Assembly (NCBI GenBank): GCA_041398025.1
Contig: JAWKVM010000008.1
Coordinates: forward strand, 372,001 to 436,000
DNA length: 64,000 bases
Reading direction: 5' to 3'
From: JANQPX01 sp041398025
Lineage (GTDB): Bacteria; Pseudomonadota; Alphaproteobacteria; Geminicoccales; Geminicoccaceae
The position numbers and the translations under genes are program-made. The notes under the pieces are model-generated. The model was not told the DNA's origin, did no database searches, and saw only the letters and a list, made by a program, of their open reading frames with translations. Shown piece after piece: positions 34,359-43,227 of the stretch (the stretch's first letter is position 1; every line of letters starts with the position of its first letter).

Positions 34359-36533
34359 ATGAGCGCCGATGCGCCGGTCAAAGTCGCCATCGTCGGCGGC
34401 GGCTGCGCTGCGCTGACCACCGCCTTCGAGCTCACCCGCGCGCAGCATCGCGGGCGCTACGAGGTGACCGTCTACCAGCTCGGCTGGCGCCTCGGCGGCA
34501 AGGGAGCGTCGGGACGGGAAGAGGCGACCAGGCGCATCGAGGAGCATGGCCTTCATCTCTGGATGGGCTTTTACGAGAACGCGTTCCGTATCCTCCGCGA
34601 GTGCTACGAAGAGCTCGGCCGCGACCACGACTGCCCGATCAAGGACTGGGAAGATGCCTTCTTTCCCGATGCCTGGGTCGGCGTGACCGAGCAGACCGGC
34701 GAGGATGGCTGGCAGAACTGGATCGCCCATTTTCCACCGATCGCCGGCAAGCCCGGCGACCCCTTCGAGGGCGGCAACCCGTTCACCCTGCGCGGCTATC
34801 TGCTGCGCTGCGTGATCCTGCTGCGCACCTTTCTGGCCTCGGTGCAGGATCGCTATCCCGACCTGGCCGCTGCCGATGGCAGCGACGTTGCGAAGGAGGA
34901 CGGCGCGCTCGATGCGCTCGTCGATCTGGTGCGGACTCTCGCGTGCGGCGGCAATGTCGTCGACGCCATCGGCCGCCTCCTGACCTATGGGCAGTTCGCG
35001 ACGCTCGCCGGGCTGATGAAGGCGACCGAGGCGCTGAAGGCCATCGTCGAAACCGTATCGCCGCTGCCGGACCAGCTGCTCTCGCCCCTCCTCGCACGAA
35101 TCGCGGAGGGTGCGCGTCAGCAGCTCGGCAGCATGACCGAGCGCAGCGCCGAGCTTCGGCGCATCTGGGAGATCGTCGACGTCATCCTCGCGATCCTGCG
35201 CGGCTGTGTCGTCGATGGCGTGATCACCCATCCGCGCGGTTTCGAGATCATCGACGACTATGACTGGCGCGAGTGGCTAATGCACCACGGTGCGTCGGAA
35301 GCGTCGGTCAACTCCGCGTTCATGCGCGGCTCCTACGATCTGCTCTTCGCCTACGAGGACGGCGACGTTTCGCGGCCACGCATGGCTGCCGGCCAGGCTT
35401 TGCGCGGCGCGTTTCGCATGTTCTTCACCTATCGCGGCGCGCTGTTCTGGAAGATGCGCGCCGGCATGGGCGATGTCGTGTTCTCGCCGCTTTACGAGGT
35501 GCTGAAGCGGCGCGGCGTCACCTTCGAATTCTTCCACCGCCTGGAGGAGGTGAAGCTTTCCGACGACAAGAGCCATGTACAGCGCCTCGCCTTCGACATC
35601 CAGGCGAAGATCAGGGGCGACAAGGCGTATGACCCGCTGATCGACGTCCATGGCCTGCCCTGCTGGCCGTCGACGCCGAACTACGATCAGCTCGTGGGCG
35701 GTGCCAAGCTCCGAAAGGACGGCTGGGATCCGGAGTCCCACTGGGATCGTCATGCCGTCGACAGGCTGACGCTCACCGTCGGCGACGATTTCGACTATGT
35801 CGTCCTCGGCATCGGGCTCGGCGCCGTGCCCCATGTATGCGGTGAATTGATCGAACACAGTCCCGCCTGGCGCGCCATGGTCGACCGGGTGAAGACGGTC
35901 GCCACCCAGGCTTTTCAGATCTGGCTCGATCAGCCCATGGACCGACTCGGCTGGTCCCTGCCGCCGGTCAATCTCTCAGGCTTCGTCGAGCCCTTCGATA
36001 CCTGGGCCGACATGCGCCAGCTCGCGCCGATGGAGGACTGGAAGACCGGGCCGGAGGCGATCGCCTATTTCTGCAGTGTGCTCCCGGACTCGGCGATCGG
36101 TGAGGAGCCGGACGACGCACCGTCTCGCTGCCGCGAAATGGTGAAGGGTCATGCCGTCAGCTTTCTCGACAACCACCTGAAGCATCTCTGGCCGCGGGCG
36201 ACGGACGACCAGGGCTTTCGCTGGTCGCTGCTCAAGGATGGCGCTGCATCCTCCGACCCCAAGGCCACCGGCCACGCCCGGTTCGAAGGCCAGTTCTGGA
36301 CGGCCAACATCAACCCGACCGACCGCTACATTCTCTCTCTTCCCGGCACGCTCAAATACCGGATCTCGCCGCTTGACATGCAGTACGACAATCTCACCAT
36401 CGCCGGTGACTGGACCGACTGCGGCCATCAGGCCGGGTGCGTCGAAGCAGCGGTGATGTCGGGACGGCTGGCTGCCCATGCCCTGTCCAAGCAACCCGCA
36501 CTAGAAGACATCATCGGCTATGATCACCCCTGA
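34359..36533 (+). CDS. Large FAD-dependent oxidoreductase (phytoene desaturase/amine oxidase superfamily)
   Basis: A 724-residue flavoprotein. The N-terminus VKVAIVGGGCAALTTAFELT is an FAD-binding GxGxxx loop followed by the superfamily motif GWRLGGKGASG at about residues 45-55. The C-terminal NLTIAGDWTDCGHQAGCVEAAVMSGRLAA is the matching second FAD segment seen in carotenoid desaturases and isomerases. At 724 residues it is much longer than CrtI (about 500) because of an insert around residues 130-330 rich in helices. It begins a rightward series with a polyprenyl synthase, so an isoprenoid or prenylated substrate is plausible but unproven. The CVEAAVMSG ending separates it from simple amine oxidases. 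Confidence 0.72.
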   Translation: MSADAPVKVAIVGGGCAALTTAFELTRAQHRGRYEVTVYQLGWRLGGKGASGREEATRRIEEHGLHLWMGFYENAFRILRECYEELGRDHDCPIKDWEDAFFPDAWVGVTEQTGEDGWQNWIAHFPPIAGKPGDPFEGGNPFTLRGYLLRCVILLRTFLASVQDRYPDLAAADGSDVAKEDGALDALVDLVRTLACGGNVVDAIGRLLTYGQFATLAGLMKATEALKAIVETVSPLPDQLLSPLLARIAEGARQQLGSMTERSAELRRIWEIVDVILAILRGCVVDGVITHPRGFEIIDDYDWREWLMHHGASEASVNSAFMRGSYDLLFAYEDGDVSRPRMAAGQALRGAFRMFFTYRGALFWKMRAGMGDVVFSPLYEVLKRRGVTFEFFHRLEEVKLSDDKSHVQRLAFDIQAKIRGDKAYDPLIDVHGLPCWPSTPNYDQLVGGAKLRKDGWDPESHWDRHAVDRLTLTVGDDFDYVVLGIGLGAVPHVCGELIEHSPAWRAMVDRVKTVATQAFQIWLDQPMDRLGWSLPPVNLSGFVEPFDTWADMRQLAPMEDWKTGPEAIAYFCSVLPDSAIGEEPDDAPSRCREMVKGHAVSFLDNHLKHLWPRATDDQGFRWSLLKDGAASSDPKATGHARFEGQFWTANINPTDRYILSLPGTLKYRISPLDMQYDNLTIAGDWTDCGHQAGCVEAAVMSGRLAAHALSKQPALEDIIGYDHP

Positions 36534-36753
36534 CGTTTTTGAGCAACAGGCAAAGATTATCCATCATCAGCCCGGGGAAATCATTTCCATCGCAATCGTT
36601 TTTAGTTGACCTTGCTCCGCTCGCCTTTAAATGGGTTGAGTTTCCAGAGTCGATCGGTCAAAGAGTGCGGGGAAAGACTTTCGGTCTCACCGGCGAACAG
36701 CTTGATCGTGCGGCGACAGCAAAGAGTTTTGACATGAGCAGCCGGAGCAACAC

Positions 36754-37566
36754 GTGACACAACGTGCACGACTCCAACGTCCACGTTTGGAGCGGACGGC
36801 GCCTATACGAAATTTGGGCAAGGCCTTCTATCAGCCGTCCGAAACACCGACATCGAAGCCCCGGGACGAGGCTGCGGGCGAGCCGCGGCCGGAGCAGCCG
36901 GACGAGGCCCGCGACGGGACGATCGGTCCGGATCTCGACGACGCTGTCACGGAAGGCGTGCGTCTAGGCTACAGCGTGATCGAGGATCAGATCCGCCAGG
37001 CCCAGGGGCTTGCGAGCAAGCTCAGCCCGGGCAGCCAGGGATTGTTCGGCAGCGGGCTTCCAGGCGGCAATGACGAGATCAGATCGCTGCTCGACCGGCT
37101 GCTGCGAACCTATGGCGATCTCACCAATGTCTGGCTCCAGGTGCTGAATGCCGCGCTTGGCAATGCGGACATCCTGAACGCGCTTTTCGGCAAGGACGGC
37201 GCCAAGCCGAACGGCGCTTCGGCCCCGGGAGCCGAGGGTGAGCGGCCAGCCGCCAGACCGTCGTCGGAGGGCACCGCCGCCGTCGCCGTCAGCGTCCAGG
37301 CGAACGGCCCGGTCGAGACCAATATCCGTCTGTTCGGCGGCGGGCTGGAAGCCACGTCCGTGGTCCTGCAGGACCTGCGTGCGCGCGAGAGCGGCGTGCC
37401 GCCGCTGAACGACGTGACCCTGATGCCCGCGCGCGAGGGCGAGCCCATGCGCGTTGTCGTCAAGGTGCCGGAGGAGCAGCCGCACGGTCTCTATCAGGGG
37501 CTCATCCTCGATCAGCGGAACGATACGCCGATCGGCGTTCTCGGCATCAGGCTCGGGCCCGCATGA
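36754..37566 (+). CDS. Phasin-like protein with a C-terminal beta-rich domain
   Basis: A 270-residue protein I do not recognise with confidence. Residues 1-55 are basic then Pro/Glu-rich and probably disordered. Residues about 60-145 are amphipathic helices (AVTEGVRLGYSVIEDQIRQA, then SLLDRLLRTYGDLTNVWLQV) resembling phasins, which coat storage granules or lipid surfaces. After an Ala/Pro-rich linker, residues about 175-270 look like a small beta-sandwich (VVVKVPEEQPHGLYQGLILD). GTG at 36754 is chosen for GGAG 6 bp upstream. It lies between the FAD enzyme and the polyprenyl synthase, so it may scaffold hydrophobic intermediates. Function is inference. Confidence 0.5.
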   Translation: MTQRARLQRPRLERTAPIRNLGKAFYQPSETPTSKPRDEAAGEPRPEQPDEARDGTIGPDLDDAVTEGVRLGYSVIEDQIRQAQGLASKLSPGSQGLFGSGLPGGNDEIRSLLDRLLRTYGDLTNVWLQVLNAALGNADILNALFGKDGAKPNGASAPGAEGERPAARPSSEGTAAVAVSVQANGPVETNIRLFGGGLEATSVVLQDLRARESGVPPLNDVTLMPAREGEPMRVVVKVPEEQPHGLYQGLILDQRNDTPIGVLGIRLGPA

Positions 37567-37606
37567 TGTCGTCCGTCCCGTGATCGGCAACGGCGATGCG
37601 GCTGTC

Positions 37607-38620
37607 ATGGTGCGGCCGGTGCTCGACGAATATGGAGCGCTGACGCGCGACGCCATGCAGGCCTATCTCGAGCCCGGCGAGCCGCGCCGCCATCTGTACG
37701 ATCCTCTCCGCGACTACCCGAAGCGCGGCGGCAAGATGATGCGCCCGAGCCTGTGCATCGCGACCGCCAGGGCCTTCGGTGCCTCGATCGACGATGCGCT
37801 GCGCTCAGCGGTGGCGATCGAGCTCCTGCACAACGCGCTGCTCATTCACGACGACATCGAGGACGAAAGCGAGCAGCGCCGGGGCGCGCCCACCTTGCAC
37901 GAGCTGCACGGCATCCCGATCGCGCTCAATGCCGGCGACATGCTGGCCATGACCAGCCTTCGCCCGCTGATCGACAATGTCGGCCATGTCGGCCCCTGGC
38001 TCGCCTTGCAGATCGTGCACGAGACCGAGCGCATGGCGCGCGAGAGCGCGGAGGGTCAGGCGATCGAGCTCGGCTGGCGACGGGACAACACGATAGAGCT
38101 CTCGCCCTCCGATTATCTGGTCATGGTGCTGAAGAAGACCTGCTGGCTCGCCGCGGTCTATCCGAGCCGAATCGGTGCCATGATCGGCACCAAGAAAGCG
38201 CTGCACCCCGAGGCCTTCGTGCGCTTCGGCTTCTTCATGGGTGCCGCCTTCCAGATCCATGACGACGTGCTCAATCTTCTGGCGGACCTGCGCTACGGCA
38301 AGGAGCGCTGCGGCGATGTCTGGGAAGCCAAGCGGACGTTGATGCTGATCTATCTCCTGCAGGATGCGACCCCGAGGGAACGCACGGATATACGGGCGTT
38401 CCTTGCCAAGACGAGACGCCATCGACACACCGAGGAAATTGTCTGGATTTGCGATCTTATGGAGAAATATGGTTGCATTGCCAGATCAAAGAAATTTGCC
38501 CACGGTTTAGCCGGCGCGGCCATGCATGAATTTGCAGCCGTCTATGACGACCTGCCCGACTCGCGCGACAAGCGATTCATACGCGGGCTGATTACTTGGG
38601 TTTTCGAACGAAACAGTTGA
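37607..38620 (+). CDS. Polyprenyl diphosphate synthase
   Basis: A 337-residue trans-prenyltransferase that would join isopentenyl diphosphate units. GGKMMRPSLCI carries the basic substrate-binding start, and the first aspartate motif DDIED is at residues 82-86. The second motif reads D219-D220-V-L-N223, with Asn where the last Asp is usual, followed by GKERCGDVWEAKRTLML. The residue five before the first motif is Ala, not a bulky aromatic, which fits a C20 or longer product rather than farnesyl. ATG at 37607 is preferred; GTG at 37580 is possible. It starts about 40 bp after the phasin-like gene and is probably in its operon. Confidence 0.85.
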   Translation: MVRPVLDEYGALTRDAMQAYLEPGEPRRHLYDPLRDYPKRGGKMMRPSLCIATARAFGASIDDALRSAVAIELLHNALLIHDDIEDESEQRRGAPTLHELHGIPIALNAGDMLAMTSLRPLIDNVGHVGPWLALQIVHETERMARESAEGQAIELGWRRDNTIELSPSDYLVMVLKKTCWLAAVYPSRIGAMIGTKKALHPEAFVRFGFFMGAAFQIHDDVLNLLADLRYGKERCGDVWEAKRTLMLIYLLQDATPRERTDIRAFLAKTRRHRHTEEIVWICDLMEKYGCIARSKKFAHGLAGAAMHEFAAVYDDLPDSRDKRFIRGLITWVFERNS

Positions 38621-38872
38621 CATTTGCTGTCCATAAGGTCAGGCAAGTGAAAAACGCCGGCGATCGTTCCTTTGCAATGCGAATCTCGCTCGCCATGGGG
38701 ACGCGGCACCGGGGCTCGTCGATGATGGCCGCAAAGGAACCGTTCCGGGGAAAGTCCTGACCAACAGCTTCAGGGCGCAAGCCTGAACTTGCGCCCCCGC
38801 GGGCTTGTTCGTGGTCGGGGAGGTATGGTCGCGAGGCTGCATGATGATATCGATGCTTGACGGATATGAGGG

Positions 38873-41800
38873 ATGAGCCCTACGGCTCGGGTGGGCAGAC
38901 TGCAGGCTTGGCTGGAAAGCATCGATCTCGGTCACTACACGAAGACATTTCTCGCCCATGACATCGACTTCAGCGTGCTTGCGGATCTGACCGATGGCGA
39001 TCTGCGTGAGCTCGGGGTGACGCTCGGTCATCGAAAGCGCCTGCTGCGCGAAATCCATAAGCTCGAGGACGACGCGGCCGGCGCCGGCGTGGTATCGACG
39101 AAAGCTTCGCAGACGCCGACCGCCGAACGGCGGCGGGTCACGATCGTCTTTTCGGACCTCGTCGGCTCGACCCATCTCGCGGTGCGCTACGATCCCGAAG
39201 ATCTGAGCAACGTCATCCTCGCCTATCAGAATTGCTGCGAGCAGGTGATCCGGCGCTGGGGCGGACATGTCCTGAACTATCTCGGCGACGGCGTGGTGTC
39301 CTGCTTCGGCTATCCCGTCGCCCATGAGGACAGCGCGGAGCGCGCCGTCCGCGCGGCGCTCGAGATCGTGCAGGAGGTCGGCGCGCTCAGGCCGATCGAC
39401 GATCTGCGCATGGAAACCCGGATCGGCATCGCCACCGGTGAAGTGGTGATCGGCGATCTCGAAGGCGACGAGTCCGTCGCCGGCGAGACGCCCAACCTCG
39501 CAGCCAGGCTGCAAAATCTTGCCAAACCTGACCGCATCGTCATCTCAGGCAGCACCCGGCGTCTGGTCGGCGGGATCTTCGAGCTCGACTCCATGGGCAA
39601 GCACGAGCTCAAAGGCTTCGCCGAGCCGCTGGAGGTCTGGCAGATCAAGGGGGAGTTTGAGCGCGCCAGCCGCTTCGAAGCGCGCCATCGCGAGCGTCGG
39701 CTTTCGCATATCGGGCGGGATGCGGAGATGGCGACGCTCAGAGCGCTTTGGGAAAAGGCGAAAGGCGGCGAGGGTCAGGTCGCGATCATTTCGGGCGAGG
39801 CCGGCATCGGCAAGTCGCATCTCTGCGAGGCGCTGCGTCTCTCGATCGCGGACGAGCAGCACACGCGGCTGCGATGCTTCTGCGCCCCGTTTCACCAGAA
39901 CAGCGTGCTCTACCCGATCATCAACCAGCTGGAACGGGCGGCGGGCTTCGTGGTGGGCGATGACAATGCGACCAAGCTGGCCAAGCTCGAGGGCCGCCTT
40001 CAGGTCGCGAAGAACGGCCCCTCGCAGGCGACGGCCCTGATCGCCGCCCTGCTCTCGATCAAGCCGGACCACCGCTACGCGCCGCTCGCCATGACCAGCC
40101 AGCGCCAGCGCATCGAGACCATCGGTGCGCTGCTCGAGGAGATTCATGCGCTCGCCGAGATCACCCCTTTGTTCATGGTGTTCGAAGATGTCCATTGGAG
40201 CGATCCGACGTCGCTCGAAGTCCTGACGAAGCTCTCGGAAGATGGCGTCAGCAATCGGCCGATCCTGCACCTGATCACCCATCGGCCCGACTTCAGGCCG
40301 TCGATCGGTCCGGCGGCCTGGATCCACGACATGAAGCTGGACAGGATCGAGGCCGAAGACAGCCACAAGATCGTTGCCGATATCGCACAGTCTGAAGGCA
40401 TTCCCGAAAGGCTGGTCGCCGACATCGTCTCCAAGTCGGACGGCGTGCCGCTGTTCATTGAAGAGCTGACCAAGGCCGTTCTCGAGATGGAGAACGAGAA
40501 GCAGCGTGTGACCGCACATGGGGGCGGCGCGCAATCCCTGGCCGTGCCGGACACGCTGCACGACTCGCTGATGGCCAGGCTCGACCGGCTGCAATCGGCG
40601 AAGCCGATCGCACAGCTCGGCGCCGTCATCGGCAGGCGCTTCATCCATGGCGTGCTGTCGGCGGTCGCCGGCATGGAGGAGCCGGCGCTGCGAGAGGCTC
40701 TGGGCAATCTGGTGAAATCCGAGCTGGTGCAGTGTCACGGCGAGGCGCCCGCAGCCGCCTACACCTTCAAGCATGTGCTCATCCAGGAAGCGGCCTATTC
40801 CAGCCTGCTGCGCAGCCGCGTGCGTCAGCTGCACGGCGAAATCGCCGATGTGCTCGAGCACCGTTTTCCGGACATGGCCCATGCCGAGCCGGAGGTTCTC
40901 GCCAATCATTTCCTGAAAGGCGGCATGCCCGACAAGGCCGCCGACTGCCTGATGGACGCCGGCCGCCAGGCGACCAGCCGCGCGGCGCAGACTGAGGCGA
41001 TCAACCACTTCAGCGCCGCCCTCGCGATTCTCGAGGACCAGCCGCAGACCCCGGAACGCGAGCAGAAGGAGATCAGGCTGCGCGCCCTGCTCGGCAGCGC
41101 TCTGATCGCCGTCAAAGGCTATGCCGCGGACGATGTCAGGGAGACCTTCCAGCGTGCCCATGATCTCTGCATCCGGCAGGACGACAATCCGATGCTGTGC
41201 TCGACCATGTACGGTCTCTGGGTGGTCAACCTGGCGCGCAGCGATCGCAAGGCGACCGTGGATTGGGCGAAGCGGCTACTCGACCGATTCGGATCGTCCG
41301 AGGATCTGACCCAACGCATCGGGGCGGTGTTCGCCAATGGCATCACGTCCTTCTATCGTGGTGATTTCAAGGCTTCGGCCGCCCAGCTCGATCAGGTCCT
41401 GGCGCTCTATTGGACGGCGCAGCATGACGAGCTGATCCAGACTTACAGCGACGATCTCGCTTTGTTCGCCTTGGCGCAGCTGCAATGGCTCGAGACTCTC
41501 TCTGGCGACGTTGCCGCTGCGCGAGCCAGGGAGCACAAGGCCCTCGATCTCGCGGAACGTCTGAACGACCCGATATCGATCACGCGCAGCCTGGTGTTCG
41601 CGATGATGCATCATCATGATCTGCGCAATGTCGACGGCGCGGAACAGATGGCCGAGCGCGCGCTCGACCTCGGCGGCAAGCACATCATCCCCTTCTGGAC
41701 GTCGCTCGCGCAATGCGGCCTCGGCTGGGCGATGGCGGAGAAGGGCGATCTTACTGGCGGCATCGAGACCATCGAGCAGGGGCTCGCCTTCTTCGACCTG

Positions 41801-42220
41801 ATCGATCAGAAGCTGCCGCTCACCTACTGGAACGCCTATCTGATCGAAGCCCTGATGAAAGCGGGCGATCATGAACGCGCCGGGGGTTTGATCGACAAGA
41901 CGCTGAAGCTCGCCGAACGCAATGTCGACAGCTTCTACCGGCCGGCCCTGCTGTGCTGCAAAGGCAACCTGCAACAAACGGCGGCAAAGGATCTCGACGC
42001 CGCAGAAGCGTCCTTTCGCAAGGCGCGCTCGCTCGCCTACAGGCAGCGCGCCGCCCTGCTCGACCATCGGGCGACCGTCAGCCTGGCGACCCTCCTTCTT
42101 GACACCGATCAGGCCGAGGAAGCGAAGACGCTGCTCCTGGAGACGCGCAAGCGCTCGCCGATCTCCAACATCGTGCCCGATCACGGCGACGGCGAGGCGC
42201 TTCTCGCCTGCATCGGCTAG
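38873..42220 (+). CDS. SAM-domain class III nucleotide cyclase with ATPase and TPR regions
   Basis: A 1115-residue signalling protein. Residues about 7-65 are a SAM domain (LQAWLESIDLGHYTKTFLAHD). Residues about 86-262 are a class III adenylate/guanylate cyclase domain with metal aspartates D95 (IVFSDLVGST) and D139 (LNYLGDGVV) and the N208/R212 pair in TPNLAARLQ. Residues about 280-600 are an AAA-type ATPase (Walker A GEAGIGKS 308-315, then FMVFEDVHWSDPTSLEVL). The remainder is TPR-like (for example AINHFSAALAIL). This domain order is common in Rhizobiales and actinobacteria, where outputs are largely unknown. All catalytic residues seem present, so it is probably active. It is followed 14 bp later by the epimerase gene. 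Confidence 0.88.
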   Translation: MSPTARVGRLQAWLESIDLGHYTKTFLAHDIDFSVLADLTDGDLRELGVTLGHRKRLLREIHKLEDDAAGAGVVSTKASQTPTAERRRVTIVFSDLVGSTHLAVRYDPEDLSNVILAYQNCCEQVIRRWGGHVLNYLGDGVVSCFGYPVAHEDSAERAVRAALEIVQEVGALRPIDDLRMETRIGIATGEVVIGDLEGDESVAGETPNLAARLQNLAKPDRIVISGSTRRLVGGIFELDSMGKHELKGFAEPLEVWQIKGEFERASRFEARHRERRLSHIGRDAEMATLRALWEKAKGGEGQVAIISGEAGIGKSHLCEALRLSIADEQHTRLRCFCAPFHQNSVLYPIINQLERAAGFVVGDDNATKLAKLEGRLQVAKNGPSQATALIAALLSIKPDHRYAPLAMTSQRQRIETIGALLEEIHALAEITPLFMVFEDVHWSDPTSLEVLTKLSEDGVSNRPILHLITHRPDFRPSIGPAAWIHDMKLDRIEAEDSHKIVADIAQSEGIPERLVADIVSKSDGVPLFIEELTKAVLEMENEKQRVTAHGGGAQSLAVPDTLHDSLMARLDRLQSAKPIAQLGAVIGRRFIHGVLSAVAGMEEPALREALGNLVKSELVQCHGEAPAAAYTFKHVLIQEAAYSSLLRSRVRQLHGEIADVLEHRFPDMAHAEPEVLANHFLKGGMPDKAADCLMDAGRQATSRAAQTEAINHFSAALAILEDQPQTPEREQKEIRLRALLGSALIAVKGYAADDVRETFQRAHDLCIRQDDNPMLCSTMYGLWVVNLARSDRKATVDWAKRLLDRFGSSEDLTQRIGAVFANGITSFYRGDFKASAAQLDQVLALYWTAQHDELIQTYSDDLALFALAQLQWLETLSGDVAAARAREHKALDLAERLNDPISITRSLVFAMMHHHDLRNVDGAEQMAERALDLGGKHIIPFWTSLAQCGLGWAMAEKGDLTGGIETIEQGLAFFDLIDQKLPLTYWNAYLIEALMKAGDHERAGGLIDKTLKLAERNVDSFYRPALLCCKGNLQQTAAKDLDAAEASFRKARSLAYRQRAALLDHRATVSLATLLLDTDQAEEAKTLLLETRKRSPISNIVPDHGDGEALLACIG

Positions 42221-42234
42221 GGCGCCCGGCGCCG

Positions 42235-43227
42235 ATGTCGGCCGGACGGCGATGCCTGATCCTCGGCGGCACCGGGCATATCGGCAACGCCTTCCTGCGC
42301 GCCCTGCTGCAGGGCGGCCATGAGGCGAGCACCGCCTGCCGTCGGGATGGCGAGCGGCCCAATCTGCACGGTCTGAAGATCAAGCTGCTGGTTGGCGATG
42401 ACCGCAAGACAGATCAGCTGGCCAGATGGGTCAGGGGGCATGATCTGGTGATCGACGCCGCCGCACCCTACCCGCTTCGCCTGGTGGATCCCAGGGCCAC
42501 CCATCATCAACAGGTGGAAACCGCGCTCCAACGATGCCGCCGACTGATCGACGCGGTGGAAGATGCGGATGCCGAGCTGATCCATGTCAGCTCCTTCACA
42601 ACGCTTCGGCGGGAGCGCCCCTGGCATGGCCGCCTGCAATCCTTCGCCGTCCAGGGCAGCCATCCCTATTTCGAGACCAAGGCGACGATCGAGCGCGCGG
42701 TGCTGCAGGCGGCCGCCGGCGGCCTGCGCGCGGTCGTGGTCAATCCCTCCGTCTGCCTTGGCCCCTATGACCTGAAGCCGAAGCAGGCCGCCTTCGTCGC
42801 CGCCGTGGCGCGCGGCGAGCTTTGGGGCGTGACCACCCAGCCACTGAACGTGATCGACGTCCGCGACGTCGCCGATCTGGCGCTGGAGGCTCTATCGAAA
42901 AAAATCTACGGCCGGCCGATCGCCCTTTCCGGCCACAACACCGACCTCGCCTCCCTGGTGCACGACATCTGCCGCCTGGCCGGGAGGCAGCCGCCGCTGA
43001 TGCAGGGCTCGACCCGCCTCGCCGCCGCCGGCGCCTGGTGGACCGAGCTGGCGGCGAGCACGTTCGGCCGGGCCGAGAGTTGTCCGAGCCTGCCCTTTCT
43101 CCTGCTTTGCGAATGCCATGCCGCGGCGCCCTCGAGGCTGCAGCAAGGGCTCGGCCTGTCACCGCGCCCGCTCGGCGCCACCCTCGGCGATGCACTTCGC
43201 TGGTATCAGTCCATCGGCTATTGCTGA
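42235..43227 (+). CDS. SDR-type NAD-dependent epimerase/dehydratase
   Basis: A 330-residue extended short-chain dehydrogenase. The NAD loop CLILGGTGHIGNAFLRALL is at residues 7-25. HVSSFTTL holds the catalytic Ser region, and SHPYFETKATIERAVL gives the YxxxK pair. VVNPSVCLGPYDLKPKQ after it matches the NPxxxxGP segment of the family. Members act on nucleotide sugars or on dihydroflavonol- and sterol-like alcohols; in this isoprenoid-linked setting the latter type of small hydrophobic ketone or alcohol is worth considering. The 3' end overlaps by 10 bp the convergent gene encoding the double acetoacetate-decarboxylase-like protein. Confidence 0.8.
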   Translation: MSAGRRCLILGGTGHIGNAFLRALLQGGHEASTACRRDGERPNLHGLKIKLLVGDDRKTDQLARWVRGHDLVIDAAAPYPLRLVDPRATHHQQVETALQRCRRLIDAVEDADAELIHVSSFTTLRRERPWHGRLQSFAVQGSHPYFETKATIERAVLQAAAGGLRAVVVNPSVCLGPYDLKPKQAAFVAAVARGELWGVTTQPLNVIDVRDVADLALEALSKKIYGRPIALSGHNTDLASLVHDICRLAGRQPPLMQGSTRLAAAGAWWTELAASTFGRAESCPSLPFLLLCECHAAAPSRLQQGLGLSPRPLGATLGDALRWYQSIGYC

